Origin: Sceloporus undulatus
Taxonomy: Eukaryota; Chordata; Lepidosauria; Squamata; Phrynosomatidae
DNA length: 64,000 nt
Assembly: GCF_019175285.1 (NCBI RefSeq)
Contig: NC_056527.1
Location: 121,921,520 to 121,985,519, forward strand
Direction: 5' to 3'
Below the pieces are notes generated by a model. It searched no databases. It worked only from the letters and a program-made list of their open reading frames with translations, and was not told the origin of the DNA. The number at the start of each line of letters is the position of its first letter. Within the stretch, counting starts at the first letter, position 1. The translations under genes and the position numbers were made by a program. Positions 1 to 11,970 of the stretch are shown one piece after another.

Positions 1-140
1 TCTCTGAAGATGCCAACCACAGATGCTGGTGAAACGTCAGGAATAAACTCTTCCAGAACATGGCCACGGAGCCCGAAACACCCACAACAAAATTATGGAT
101 GCCGGCCATGAAAGCCTTCAACTCCACATTAAATTCAAGA
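1..140 (+). repeat. Unclassified interspersed repeat, family A
   Basis: The string GAAGATGCCAACCACAGATG, then AAACTCTTCCAGAACATGGC and CCATGAAAGCCTTCAAC recurs at 27675-27760 (reverse), 33570-33745 (reverse, with a partial forward copy at its end) and 37806-37925. Family not assigned. The element is cut by the window edge. Confidence 0.75.
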
Positions 141-1433
141 CTGTTTTGATGCATACGGTTTGAAAAAACTACTGAGCATGGCCAAGGGCCAGGTACGATA
201 ACAAACTATGCCACCAAGAAAACAATTTGAAGAAGTTTCACTTAAAGGCCTCCTTGAAGCCTGAGACAGAACAGATCTTGCCTCCAGCGCCAATATGAGA
301 CACTAATTGGCTCAAAAATGTCTTTTCTACAGGTTTCCCCCCCTTTTTCTAAAGCGAAGGGAAACAACCACACATACACCAAGCGAAAAAGGCAGGCTCA
401 CAAAGACACAAACTGCCAGCTCAATGTGCCGACCATTCGATATTCCCTCCAAGCAAAGCACTGGGTATCTTCATTTTACATTTTGCTCATTTGCAGAAAA
501 AGGGGCACAAATCATTCTCTGTGGCATGGAGCAAGGAGAAGAAATCCCCAAATCCCAAACACTTCTGGACCTGAGCATTTCGGATAAGGGAGACTTTACC
601 CATACTAGGACTCAGGCTCACCAAGATTCAAACAAGTGCAGGTTGCAATACATCCAAAAATATCAACAAAACATATAGCAATAGCAACGGCTATCAATGA
701 AACATATAGAAGTTTGTTTGTTTTTTAAATGCATTTGAACAACCTATAGAATTCAAACCAGTTTGAAATCCATTAAAAGGCAGATGATAAAAATCGGCAA
801 AAGAACACAGTTACTAAAACCCTCTGGGTCTTAAATAATAATAAAAAAATCCCATTTACTGGTGGAAGGATAAAGAAGGAGCCATCCTGAACTACTTTGG
901 GAGAGAGGAGCAAAAGCTGGGAGCAGTCACCAAGAAGGCCCTCTTCTCTATTTTCCACCAAATATATGCCTGGTACAAGAAGATATCATTGGTTCTGCAG
1001 ATAGCCTCCATTGATCTCCATGGATCTAAGACAGCTATGTTTCCTTCCATCACCAGGCTGCCAAGTTTCTACCCGCCGCTGCTTGGGCACCCTTGGTGAG
1101 CACTACATGGGCATCAGGTGGGCATTCCCTGCCTTTCTTATAAGCATTATGCTCTGACTGCATAGGTGCAGCATCTGGGCCAGCTTCCAAGTCACTGTGT
1201 CATGGCCACTTTGGGCAGCGTTTCCCAGCCGTTGGATCATTGTTTGCCTAGGCTGAGAGGGTGCCAGATCACATTACCATTTTTAATCATCGCTTTGGGT
1301 TTGTCCCTAAAGCAGGCTCCGTGACACACAGCCATCATGGCGCAGGCAACGCTCAGACAGAAGAAGGCGTTCTGAAAGAGAGGCACAACAAGGAATAAAA
1401 TAAAGAGCAGCCTAATAATAAAAGATCACTTAG
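141..1433. other. No gene; mostly unique sequence
   Basis: Only a short reverse fragment of a mariner/pogo-type repeat is recognisable at about 545-600 (AAACACTTCTGGACC, then GCATTTCGGATAAGGGAGAC). I see nothing else. Confidence 0.6.
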
Positions 1434-2463
1434 GGTTGTGGTGCACCTTCAGGTTGTTCCCAACTTATGGCAACCCTAAAGCGAACCTATGGGGCTGTAC
1501 AAATACCCCCTAAGGGGTGGCATGCATCCTTCTTCAGCCAGATTGGGGCCACAGTAAACTCACACTCCTTTTTGCACCGTCCAAAGGGCGCCATGCCCGC
1601 AGTGGCACAACTTTATGGCACCTTTCGGCGCGGCATCATATGGCATCATGACACCACGTGCCATCTGGAAAATTAACCATGCCATTTTGGCAAGCCATAA
1701 AGAGAAGAGACCTTGCAGTTTTTGGATCTGACCCAACTTGACCCAGAATGCAAAAGCTTTGCTTTACTTACCATCTTGACTTTTCGGAAAGCAAACTTTC
1801 CGGAGAGCAAACTTTTCTTGCGCAGAAGTACTTCTTGGCTGAAATATTTCTTTCCCCAAATTTATACAAGATCAGAAGAGGAAGAGAAAGGATGGGAACA
1901 CCTCCCATTTGTGTTCTGGCCGAATGAATGTCACACACAATAAACACAACTGGGACAGCAATATTTGCTCCCGACTTCATTGGTATTTGCTTTGTGTAGC
2001 GATGCCTGTGATAAATGGGAGAGTCTTATCACTTTCTCAGAGACACTTGGCAACAACACACCCAGGCGAAGACCTGGATCAGGCGCTCTTTGCACACACT
2101 ACACAATTGCAACACTGCGATTCCACTTCAAATTTCTCAAGGGCAATCAAATGAAGACTATATGCAGTTATTTTGCTGAACCTGAAATGGATGTCAGGTT
2201 TTATCGCCTGAAGTTAAACAAATTTTGAAGTGGATTTAGAAATCCGTGTCAGGCTGACATGGAGGAATTTTACGGGAAGTCAAAAAACATTATTTCCTGA
2301 TGGCAAATCCTCCCTGGCTTTTGACATTTTTTGGCCAACTCCCAACTTATCTGAACTTCTATCAAGAAGAAAGAAGATGAAGAGGAGGGAAGGTCAGGAG
2401 TAGGAGGCAAACCCAAAGGGAACGTCTCACCTGCCCTTGCAATGTTTTAAAAGCATTTTAAGT
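1434..2463. other. SINE fragment and otherwise unassigned sequence
   Basis: A reverse tRNA-SINE tail fragment occupies about 1437-1495. The next 180 bp (GC-rich, with GGCGCCATGCCC and CGCGGCATCATATGGCATCA) look repeat-like but I cannot name them. Beyond 1690 I see nothing. Confidence 0.5.
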
Positions 2464-2560
2464 CTTCAGTCCAGGTAAATCTTGCCAAGAAAACCCCATG
2501 ATTTATCTTAGGGTTGTCATAAATTAGAACTTGAAAGCACACAATAGAACAAATGAAAAG
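2464..2560 (+). repeat. tRNA-SINE 3' fragment
   Basis: Contains CTTGCCAAGAAAACCCCATG and a decayed tail. The 5' head is missing. Confidence 0.7.
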
Positions 2561-3067
2561 CAATGGCACATTTGTGCCAAGGTAGTAAGTGGCACTGAGA
2601 AAGCCTTGCTGGGAATGGCTGGTCTCAAATGGAGTCGCATCCGAGGTTTCAAAGGTCTCAAAAATCACACAGATGACTTCTGGAACTATGCTTTTCTAAC
2701 AATCTCTAAATCCGCCTTCTGCGACGATAACATCATGAGCATCATGTTTAAAACGGAAAACTGAAAAAGGTCGAAAAATGAAAACTAAAGCAGTTGATTT
2801 GTTTATTTTTGGTGGCATCATGATCAGGGGCATCATTAGAAAGGTGCAAGGGTTGTGGTCCATAGCGGGCGACATCCCAGAGAGGGACTATACACCTGAT
2901 GGAGTGGCACACTTGGCAGGACTGGCGCAGCTGAATGGGTGCGCATGAAAAGGCCTCCCTTTCTCACTTGCCAGGCAAGAGATGGGGCTCAAACCAGTTG
3001 CAACCACCCCATTTCATTCTTCGTTCTTGCCCAAAAATTCATTGGTGTCCTATTTTGGCTAGCTAGG

Positions 3068-3710
3068 CTGTATCTATACTGCGCAATAATGTACTTTGAC
3101 ACCACTCTAACTTCCACAGCTCAGTGCTATGGAATCCTGGGATATGTAGTTAGACAAGATATTTAGCCTTCTCAGGCCTCATTCCCACTTACCAAACAAA
3201 CAAACAAACAAACAAAACGGTTTACAATCTGGAACGATGGACCAATTTGACATCAGAGCATGATTCCCACTACATTTGCCCCAATTGCATTTCCCCCCTG
3301 TAAAATAACCCAGTTCTGGTTCACACTGTCGGATGAATCAATTCAAAATGGATCTGCTCCAGCTGGCCAAAAGGCAAATTTAAATCGATTCTGATCCGCG
3401 TCTGGTTCACACTTGCACAGAATCGATTTATCCAAAAAGACGTGGAAAAAATAAGTGTCAAAAAGAGGCGGGTTAAACGGGTCTGGCGCATGCCCCCCCC
3501 TCTCCGAATTGCTCCGAAGTGCGAATCATGGTCATTTAAATTGGTTCAAACTGATTTGCAATCCAGTTTAAAAGGTATTGGGAATCATGCCTCAGTCAGA
3601 GAGCTCCGAGGCCACAACAAACTTCAAATCCCAGGATCCTGTAGCATAGCAAAGGGGCAGTCAAAGTGGCATCACATTGCTTTAACTCTGCAGCGTGGCT
3701 ATACTTCTAA
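3068..3710. mobile_element. hAT-type palindromic MITE split by a second MITE
   Basis: Left half 3068-3175 (CTTTGACACCACTCTAAC, AATCCTGGGATATGTAGTT) and right half 3597-3710 (CAAATCCCAGGATCCTGTAG, TTTAACTCTGCAG) are the arms of the commonest palindrome in this window. Between them lies about 420 bp flanked by complementary ends (CCTCATTCCCA and GGGAATCATGCCT), which looks like a second inserted non-autonomous transposon. An (AAAC)n tract sits at 3194-3219. Confidence 0.75.
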
Positions 3711-4199
3711 TCCATCTGAATTCTGGAAAACACTACAAATATATCTCTGAGCTGTTCCTTCCACAAGCTCTTTCAAAACACACACACGCCTCCCTGATGT
3801 ATTTCGCATCGACAACCTTTCCAGAGCATGCCCTTTCCGAGTGTTTCCTTAAACCCAATTAAAATCCTCTTTTTCGGGATTGTAAAACTGCAAGGAATTA
3901 GTGGAGCAAATGGAGGCTCTGCGTCCTTGTTAACATTTCATGTTCATCGAAGGCGGAGGAACTCAAGGATGAAAGTGCAGCAGCCTCCCGCCTTCAAAAA
4001 TGAATTTCTCTCATTAGAGAGGGTTTGTTAAAACCTTCTGCGGTACGCAAGGTTTTCTTGCGATTTCCCACCTGGGAATTTTCAGCATCCAAAAGATTCA
4101 TGTGAAATCTTTGCTTGCAGTTCCTTGTGAAAATAAAGACTTGCAAGAAAGACTTGCTTGGCTTCTGAACGAGGAAACAGTCCTGCAACCTACAAAGTC
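3711..4199. other. No feature recognised
   Basis: No splice-flanked exon, repeat or RNA gene seen on either strand. Confidence 0.5.
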
Positions 4200-4345
4200 C
4201 AGATTTGTGGGACTACAAATGACAGGTGACTGGTTGCTCCCTTATATAAAATGGCAAAAGCAAGGCTTGCTTTTTGGAATTTAACCACAAATGGTTGAAT
4301 CCGTGGATGCAAAATCCACAGATACAGAGAGTCGACTGTATTTTG
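4200..4345. repeat. mariner/pogo-type MITE fragment
   Basis: Shows CCCTTATATAAAATGGCAAA, TTTTTGGAATTT, ATCCGTGGATG and the terminal CAGAGAGTCGACTGTA, as in the better copies at 24110 and 57955. The left end is lost. Confidence 0.75.
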
Positions 4346-4929
4346 AACCAGCCAAAGCACAACGGCTAACATTACGTTTGACTAATTCAGTGAAAGAAGT
4401 TCCTACTTAAAGTGTAATCCACATTCAAATCTGGATTACAATTCATTCTCAGAAGATCACCAACGCACGCTAAATTTAATTCCGTTTAAATGCGTTTATT
4501 CAGCAAAGGTAGAGCCAGCATGGATTAGTGGTTTCTACTCCGGTAGTTACTTCTTTTGCCCTGGTTTGGGGACCTTTCTTACTTTGTGGAGATAAAGGCT
4601 TTCTCCTATGTCAAAGCAGTCGGGTTAGATGTGGAGTTCAAACCAGTTGTAAACCCGTCAAACCCCATTTGATTTCCTCATTTTTGCCCTGGCTACTGGG
4701 GCGCCCCGCAGCATCTGGGTTCTGTTTGGACATGATCCAAACCATGTTCCTCTTCCTCCTAACTGACCTCCAACCTGACGTTTACAACCTTGCACTTACA
4801 TTGAGACCCATGCTCTCTTCCTTGTTCTTCCTTGTACATTTTCCTTATTGTACCCATTGTTGTAGGACTTGCTTCCTCCTAGTCTCTGATTGTATCTGTA
4901 TTTAATACACCATCTTTCTCTCCCTCCAA

Positions 4930-5030
4930 AAGTTTTATGCATGGATCTGGACAAATCGGAGAAGAAGATGCAATGCACGGATCTGGACAAACCTAAGAAG
5001 ATGCAACGCATGACTCTGGACAAACCCCTG
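4930..5030 (+). repeat. Short degenerate tandem repeat, about 3 units
   Basis: GGATCTGGACAAA plus AGAAGATGCAA recur with slight change at about 4940, 4978 and 5011. The stretches 4346-4929 and 5031-5565 hold nothing I recognise. Confidence 0.7.
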
Positions 5031-5565
5031 TCTGTTTGGGGAGACACAACTCCACACCCCCCATGTTCATGCTAAGCTTATGTTGCTTTTGTGTAGAGAC
5101 ACTTTTGGTTTTTGGCAGGGCCTTATCGGTTTTGTAGGTATTTGCTGATAAGGCCGGGCCAAAACCCAAACAGGATTTTCTCATAAACAAGCAGGATGGG
5201 GCAGTGCCCAATATTTCCAAAGCAACAATGGCATATTAAACATTCAATGCGTCGAATAAAGGCAGATGAGTCAGTTCTGGGAAATGGAACCAGGAAGACT
5301 GTCCATTTGTTGGCTGATGAGTCGATATGTCTAGAGTTTCCTTTGGATGCCCACCCAGCGACCCTGGCTCTTTGCTGGTGACGCAAAATATAATTCAATC
5401 CATCTGTGAAATGTGATGCTTTCTGAATTGCGGTACGGCCAAAAGGTAAATGCCAATCAGTCAGGACGATGGAGAGGACCTGAAATCCAGGAAGATCTGT
5501 GCCTCTCCTTGAAAGGGATACCACTGAAACAGAAATCAAGAAGATGGACATGTCTTTTAGCCACA

Positions 5566-5850
5566 GGGGCTGATTTTGGTATTAAAGAGATGTTAAACTG
5601 CATTTAAAGCATCCTGCAAATGAAGTGACAATGGCAAGTAATTGTGCGAATGATTATCACACGCAATTGCGCAAATAAAGTGATATCGGAAATGCATCGT
5701 TGCTGAAATTCTGAAAGTAAAAAGATGCATGTTAATTCTTCTTTGTGACCATTTCAATGGCAGGGTTTGTGCAATTATTTTGCATAATAACACAATTTTT
5801 CCTGGATATTCACGGGATAAACTCCCGATCTCCTTCGTGGGATAAACTCC
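5566..5850 (+). repeat. Unclassified interspersed repeat, family B, copy 1
   Basis: Runs in parallel with 27235-27510 over about 270 bp: TGGTATTAAAGAGATG, GGCAAGTAATTG, AAATAAAGTGATATCGGAAA, AGTAAAAAGATG and GGATAAACTCC. The inner ATTGCGCAAATAA is partly self-complementary. Family unknown. Confidence 0.8.
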
Positions 5851-7686
5851 GAAGGAAAAACAAAGTGTATATTGCAGCTTCTCCTAATTTTGCCAAGTTA
5901 GAGGTGCCTGCGTGCCAGTTTGAGACGATCCCACTATTTGCCACTCATCCAACATTTGAAAGTGGGGGTCAGCAACCAGAAAGGACTCAGACATTGAGCT
6001 CACTAGAGCTTAGGAAAGTTACTTTTTTTGGACAACTCCCCAAATCTGAATGTTTGGTCCAGAAAAGGATGACATTCCCAGGCTCAGTGTGGGAGATTCT
6101 ACTGGAACAGGCAACCTTTTAAAAAGCATTAAGTAAGAGAATATATATATATATATATATTCTTGAACAGAATACTATTTGGGGAGCTATTTGTATTGAA
6201 GCTCTGGAGCCAAGCTGCAGACAATAAGAGCTGCTTGATGCAATTATGGAACGATTTGGCAAGACGTGTTCCACAAGTGTGCTCCAAATGTCTTCATGCG
6301 CTTGAGCCGCGGCCGGACGCGAAATAATGAATCCTATTTTTGAGTCCTGCTATTTCCTTTCCGCTCTCGCAGACGACTTTGACGTCATTTTGCTCACTGC
6401 CCTCGACTGAACAGAAGGACTCGAAATGTTCTTTTCTTCCTCCAAGTCGCTTGCCTTTTGTCTTGTTTTGATTTGTTTTTTAGCAGTGTGGCAAAAAGGT
6501 AATAATCTAGGAACACGAAAAAGAAATCCCATGAAATGAGGTAAAACCAGGGCATTTCTTTGAAGACGGCGATCTCATTTGAGCTCATAAATTAGTAAGA
6601 ACTTTAACTCCGTTCAGGGCAGTATATAATCTTATAAACACGGTATTTTCTTTACTCCCATCTCTGGAACATTTGGAACTGAAACAAGAAAATGACTGCT
6701 GGGCTTTCGTGGCTGCTGTAAATGCAAAAAGCAATATATATTTAAAGGAACAAAGAACAGAAACATTGCTGTGCCTCCGATTTGCATGCAAAGTGGACTT
6801 TCCACTGCCATTAAGATTTTATCCCTTTTTCTCTCCCTTCTTTGTGTTTCCTTCTCTCTTTTAGGGATGGGCAACTGCCCCAGACCAAAGGGTGAATTTC
6901 TGCCCTGGGTTGTTCCAGTTGCTACACAGACAGCCAAAAATGTCCAATATTCTCTCTCTTAGACTTAGGATTTCCAGATCTCAAGGCCTGGACTGTCTTT
7001 TCTGGTCCTTAAGGTGAAGGCGAGGCATCTCAAGGGGATGACTCCACCATTCAAAGTGTGTTTATGGGCATATTTCTCAGGAGACACTGAATCCGCTCTG
7101 GGTTTCAATCCATATTTTGGTGCTGTCTGTACTGGCCAGGATGGACGGCCCTGTTTCTATATCTGTTTGTTTCATTTTGCAAAATCTCTGTTTGTCTTGT
7201 TTATCCAAATCGTATTTTTGTGTTTGTGATTAGCAAGGTTTTTTCATGGGGGGGGGGGGGGAATATAATATATGTTTCTGTGTAAACAACTTCTCCAAAC
7301 ACAGGAATGTTCACATGGGAGACATTTATACAAGCTTTTTCTGTGTGATGTCAGTGCACCCTGATCCCTGAGATATCACCTTGCTCTTTTATAAAAGAAG
7401 GAAGAAAAGAACAAACGAAGGCTGGTTGCATGCAAAGGACAGGATCTAGGGAGAACAACTCCAATCCTTTCAGGGCGAAGATGCACTTCGGTCCAGAAGA
7501 AATCGTACAGCAAGGTCCAGTTCAATGCAACACTGTGAGTCTGTAAATCACTTTTTGTCCTCAAATAGCCCAGTCACAATCTAGGTTCTCTTTGGCGGGT
7601 GCCTGACACTTATTCAAAAGAGGCTCATGGACAGCACAGTTATTTTTATTGCAAGGACTTTTGGTATTGGCAGACGTATAAATCAT
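5851..7686. other. No gene; simple repeats only
   Basis: (AT)n at 6142-6161 and poly-G at 7248-7261. The rest looks unique. No exon with splice support seen. Confidence 0.5.
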
Positions 7687-8105
7687 TGTGGCTGTTGTGT
7701 GCCTTCAAGTTGTTTCCAGTTTATTGCAATCATAAGGCAAACCTATCATGGTGTGTGTGTGTGTGTGTGCACCCACACTGCAGAAATAAAGCAGTTTGAC
7801 ACCACTTTAACTGCCTTCATTCAATGCTATAGAATTCCGGTGTTTGTAGTTCAGTGGGGTATCTGGCAGGGAAAGGTAAATATCTCATGAAACTACAGAT
7901 CCCAGCATTCCATAATGCACAAGTGGTGTCAACCGTCTTCATTTGTGCAATGTAGCCACATCCAGGATTTGCGTGGGAAGGTTTGTTCAGAGGGAGTTTG
8001 CCATTGCCATCTTCTGAGGCTGAGAGAGTATGACTTGCAAAAGGGCACCCAATGGGTTTCATGGCCACCAGAGTTCTAGTCCAACACTCAAAACCATTGC
8101 GCAGC
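7687..8105 (-). mobile_element. tRNA-derived SINE (reverse) interrupted by hAT-type MITE
   Basis: The SINE tail is at 7687-7757 (GTGCCTTCAAGTTGTTTCCA) and its body and head resume at 7975-8105 (AGTTTGCCATTGCCATCTTC). Between them are a (TG)n and a palindromic MITE, 7775-7970, with CTGCAGAAATAAAGCAGTTT and a matching right arm. Confidence 0.85.
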
Positions 8106-8170
8106 AATGTTCAAGGCATTCACTTCTATTCCCAAACATAGATTTCATCACCTTGGACAGACTGTACTTT

Positions 8171-8322
8171 GGGAACCCACTGGGTGACCTCTGGAAAGTC
8201 ACAGACTCTCAGCCTCAGAGGGAGGCAAAGGGTAAACCCTCTCTGAACAAACCTTGAGAAGAAAATTGCGATGGAGTCACCGTACATCGGAAACAGCTTG
8301 AAGGCTCACAACAACAACAACC
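8171..8322 (+). repeat. tRNA-derived SINE, 5'-truncated
   Basis: Begins GGGAACCCACTGGGTGACC, with the CTCTCAGCCTCAGAG core and the tail GCTTGAAGGCTCACAACAAC. Confidence 0.85.
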
Positions 8323-9111
8323 GCCATCTCTCCTATCCATCACACTCTGCTTGCATGGAGCAGAGTTTCTCCTCTTGGGAAAGAAGAAATGCTTTCCATA
8401 GAACCAAAACATTCATGGTTTTTCCCCTCTGAGACCATGATGCGGCAGACTGGGGAAGAGTTCCTGCTTCCAGACTTGCTAGATCATCCTCACAGAGGTT
8501 GTCGAAAGAAAAAGAACGAAAATGGCAAGACCACTGCAAATTGCACGCACAGCCACCATCCGCTTTAATGTGCATTGATGCTGTGATGCACCCTGCAGGG
8601 CACTGCGGGATCACAGTAATCACTCTTCCATGCCATTAACCTCAGTGGCGGCACCAACAGAGAGGAGAAAGTGTTGATCTTTCCGCCTGGATCAGCAGAG
8701 AATTTAAGAAAATTGTAGATGGATACTGGGCGCATGTGTGTGTGTGCATATGTGCATATGTGTGCAGAAGCTTAATGGTTGGTACCAAACCACAAAATTA
8801 GCTCAAAAATTCAGAAATGTCCATCCCCAGCAACAGTAAACTGAAGACGCATGCATTATGTTCCTCTCAAGTGTGGGCTCCAAGTTGTGGGCATAGTTGA
8901 ATGCCAGCTGCCCTGAACCAAGATGGAGGCTAGTGTCCTCTGTGTCAGTGAGGTGGTCAAGCTGCTCCTGATTTTGGTCTGAACTGCAAAATTGCTCTCT
9001 AATCCCCACTTCTCAAAATATGTTCAGGAGTTACGCTATCGTAACTGCTGGGGATTCATGTTCACAGTCATGCATGACCCAATGGGATCCCCAAAACCTA
9101 CCTTTGCAGCT
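8323..9111. other. No feature recognised
   Basis: A (TG)/(CATATG) microsatellite lies at 8734-8764. Otherwise apparently unique. Confidence 0.5.
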
Positions 9112-9345
9112 GACAGTGACCCAAACAAAGCATTGCTGAGGCGATGGAGATTGGGATGTTGGGGAATGACATCCGGAGTGCACACATCCTGGTCCATTGG
9201 GACAAGCTGTTGGACAAGACCTCAAGGGATCTCTCCATCTTCTTGTTCTCAAGGCACCCAACCATTGTCAGTGGACTGCAGACATCATTTCCCAACATCA
9301 TGATCTCCTGCGCCTCAGAAATGCTTTGGTTGGGCTGAAAAGGTT
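9112..9345. repeat. Imperfect palindromic element
   Basis: GCATTGCTGAGGCGATGGAG, then GATGTTGGGGAATGACATC (about 9132-9175) pairs with the reverse complement of 9279-9325. The outer AACAAAGC pairs with GCTTTGGTT. This looks like a MITE, family not recognised. Confidence 0.65.
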
Positions 9346-9424
9346 GTTTTTTATGCAGGGAGGGCAACCACCAATTGCAAAACTGAGGACAGAGCTCCAT
9401 CTTCATGGTTATGATCATGATGAT

Positions 9425-10190
9425 GCTAATCTCATGGAATCATAGAATCATAAAGGGCCTGAACAGATAGGCCAAAATAAAGCTGCTTTGGGTCACTTTG
9501 GAGGTATGCTGTTTAAATGACGCACGCATCTTAAGAGGCCAGAAGTTGCACCAAAGCTGCGCTTAGTCCTTAGGACTGGAGCATGGTTTTGGCTTGGCTT
9601 TCGGCATGCAGCATTTAAAGAGCATACCTCCAAAGTGACCCGAAGCAGCTTTATTTTGGCCTGTCTGTTCAGGCCCAAAGTTGGAAGGGATCCCAAGGGC
9701 TATCCAGTCCAACCCCATTCTCCCAATACATGGCCATCCATGTTTGAAAAACCTCCAAAGAAGATGACCCCACTAACACTCCAAGGCAGCGTCTTCCACT
9801 GTCAAAACAGCTCTTCCTAATGTTGAGGTGGAATCTCTTCCTCTCATTTGAATCCATTGTTCTTAGTCCTAGTCTCTGGAGCAGCAGAAAACAAGCTTGC
9901 TCCATCCTCAACATGACCTCCCTTCAAAGATTTAAACAGGGCTATCATGTCACCTCTTAACCTTCTCTTTTCCACGCTAAACATCCCCAGCTCCCTAAGC
10001 TGCTCCTCACAGGGCTTAGTGGTTTCCAGACCTTTCAGCATTTGGTCACCCTCCTCTCAACATGCTCCAGCTTGTTCACATCCTTCTTGAATTATGGTAC
10101 CTAGAACTGGACACAGTATTCCAGGTAAGGTCTGAGCAAAGCAGAATCTCTATTATTTGATGCTTTCCCCTCAAAATCCACTAGTTTGGG
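9425..10190 (-). mobile_element. CR1 LINE 3' end, split by a PIF/Harbinger-like MITE
   Basis: Reverse-strand CR1 tail: the terminal ATTCTATGATTC type repeat at 9436-9456, then the body from 9676 (AGGGCTATCCAGTCCAACCC, CTAATGTTGAGGTGGAATCT, CTATCATGTCACCTCTTAACC) to about 10190. It is non-coding 3' UTR plus the very end of ORF2. Confidence 0.9.
9457..9675. mobile_element. PIF/Harbinger-like palindromic MITE, copy 1
   Basis: Terminal inverted repeats GGGCCTGAACAGA and TCTGTTCAGGCCC, inner arms AATAAAGCTGCTTTGGGTCA and its complement. AAA occurs on both sides and the flanking CR1 is restored by removing the element, so the target duplication is 3 bp. Confidence 0.8.
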
Positions 10191-11597
10191 GAAAATAATG
10201 GATATTGTTTTGCAGACAACAGAGTGGACAAGAGGACCTGATCTGCAGAAACACCTTCAGGGTGGATTATGTTTGCTTCATGCATCATTACGCAGAACTT
10301 TGCTTGCTTGGGAGCAAGACAAAGCATTGCTTTGGGATTCATGATCACTATGACACACTTTGTGGGAAAGATAAATTGCCGCATCACTCCGCACCCCATA
10401 AATCTCAGCCTTTTGTTTTCACAGGTCCTTGTGGGTTGTTGATTCAGTGTCAGCCTTGCAAATCTGAGCAATGACAAGAGGCGGTTTGTTACACATTTAA
10501 TGTGCTTGTTCAGTGAGTAACAACTTTTGTTTCCTTGCAGGGTATTTCCATTATTTTACTTTTTTGGCAAGGGATATTCAGGTGTCACCCAGACTTACAA
10601 TAGCGGAGGCCTTTGTCTATTTACCCAGGCTTTTTAGTTTTGCTTTTAGCAGTCTCTTGTGTGCTTTTATATGGTTCTTTTAAAAGAAACCTTACCTTGG
10701 TTTTATGTGGTTTTTAGAAGCTGTTGAAGCAGTCCCAGCCCTGCTGTTGCAGCTAGTTGCTTTCTTCCCTGTCCATTTTAATTTCTGAGCCCCTTTGCTC
10801 TATCAGTTGAAGAGCGGCATACAACAAACACATTCAACAACTCAATATATACATACACACAAGAGCCAGCCCATGAGATTGGGGCTACATTTGGGATATA
10901 AACTAGGAGCTGTTTGGCTTGCGCATGCCATAACCTCCAACATTTCACACATGAAAACCAGGATGCGTAATGCCAAGCAATGTCAGAGCGTGATGTTTGT
11001 TTTCTGTTTGTGATGTGGACATGAACCCATGTTTCACAAAACATCTGTCCATCCTGTTCTTTTTTTGCTTGTAGAGCTTTGATACTTTATGGCTGACATA
11101 CCTCTGAGTTTATCCCATTCTACCATATACATTAAAAATAGACTTTTTGCTTTCAATGAAGCCTGACGCTGACCACTAAATCTTCCACCCAACATCACAT
11201 GCATGTTTCTTTATTCACTGTACAGCCACAGAACCAGCCACGCCATAAAATTCAGGTTGCACTTGATCCAGAGGGCTGAGTTCACCTCGATCCTGGGTTT
11301 TGCAAGCTGCCATTTCTCTGTTTTTAGCCTTCTTTCGTATTCATTGCTTCAAAGGTGCTGGAGTAGGGAGGCAGCAGCTGGAAGAATTTAGCAAAGCTAG
11401 TCCAGAAGAGGCTACAGACTCTCAGCCACGAAACAACAGGAATATGAAGCTGAAAAGTCAACTGACCGAAGTCCAGTGATATAAACAAAGGTACCATCCA
11501 GAAGGACTGTGCAAGGTTGCAGTGAAAAACAGCTGCCCATAACTGGCCATTCCCAGATCCCACAGATATCAACCAAAATGGCTTAGCTATTGCTTCT
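10191..11597. other. No gene; one partial repeat
   Basis: 10900-10995 (CATAACCTCCAACATTTCAC) is the left end of the TIR element described at 11598. 10790-10815 resembles an L2-like LINE tail. Nothing else recognised. Confidence 0.5.
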
Positions 11598-11970
11598 ATA
11601 CCCTCCAATGTTTCACAAATGAAAACGAGGACCAATGTGGTCAGGCAACATCAGACTGTGGTCAAGATGGCAAATGTTATAATGAGGAAGAACACACAAG
11701 CTAAGAGAGGTTGCAGCGGTTTGCTTTTGCCTCAGTCAACTGGGAAGGACCAGTTTCCTCCCGCATCTCCTCCTCTCCCCTTGAAGAACTGATTCAATGC
11801 AAGTTACTTTTGTACTTAGACCTCAGTTTGCAGCAAGGAGAGTAAGCTGAGGGGTAAAGTGGAAGGAGGTGGGAGAAACTAGGACATTTTTAAAGCAACT
11901 GAAAAAGTGAGACAACAGAGGATTAAGCAGGACTATCCCTGGCAAATGGGGCCAGTTGGTGGGTACATAG
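11598..11970 (+). mobile_element. Unclassified TIR element (TACCCTCCAA ends), fullest copy
   Basis: Ends TACCCTCCAATGTTTCAC and GCCAGTTGGTGGGTA are inverted repeats. The interior shows GTCAAGATGGCAAATG, GCGGTTTGCTTTTGCC, AACTGGGAAGGACCAG and AGCAACTGAAAAAGTGAGAC. Related copies: 25540-25765, 46450-46870 and 51165-51330. Length about 370 bp, no open reading frame, so non-autonomous. Confidence 0.75.
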
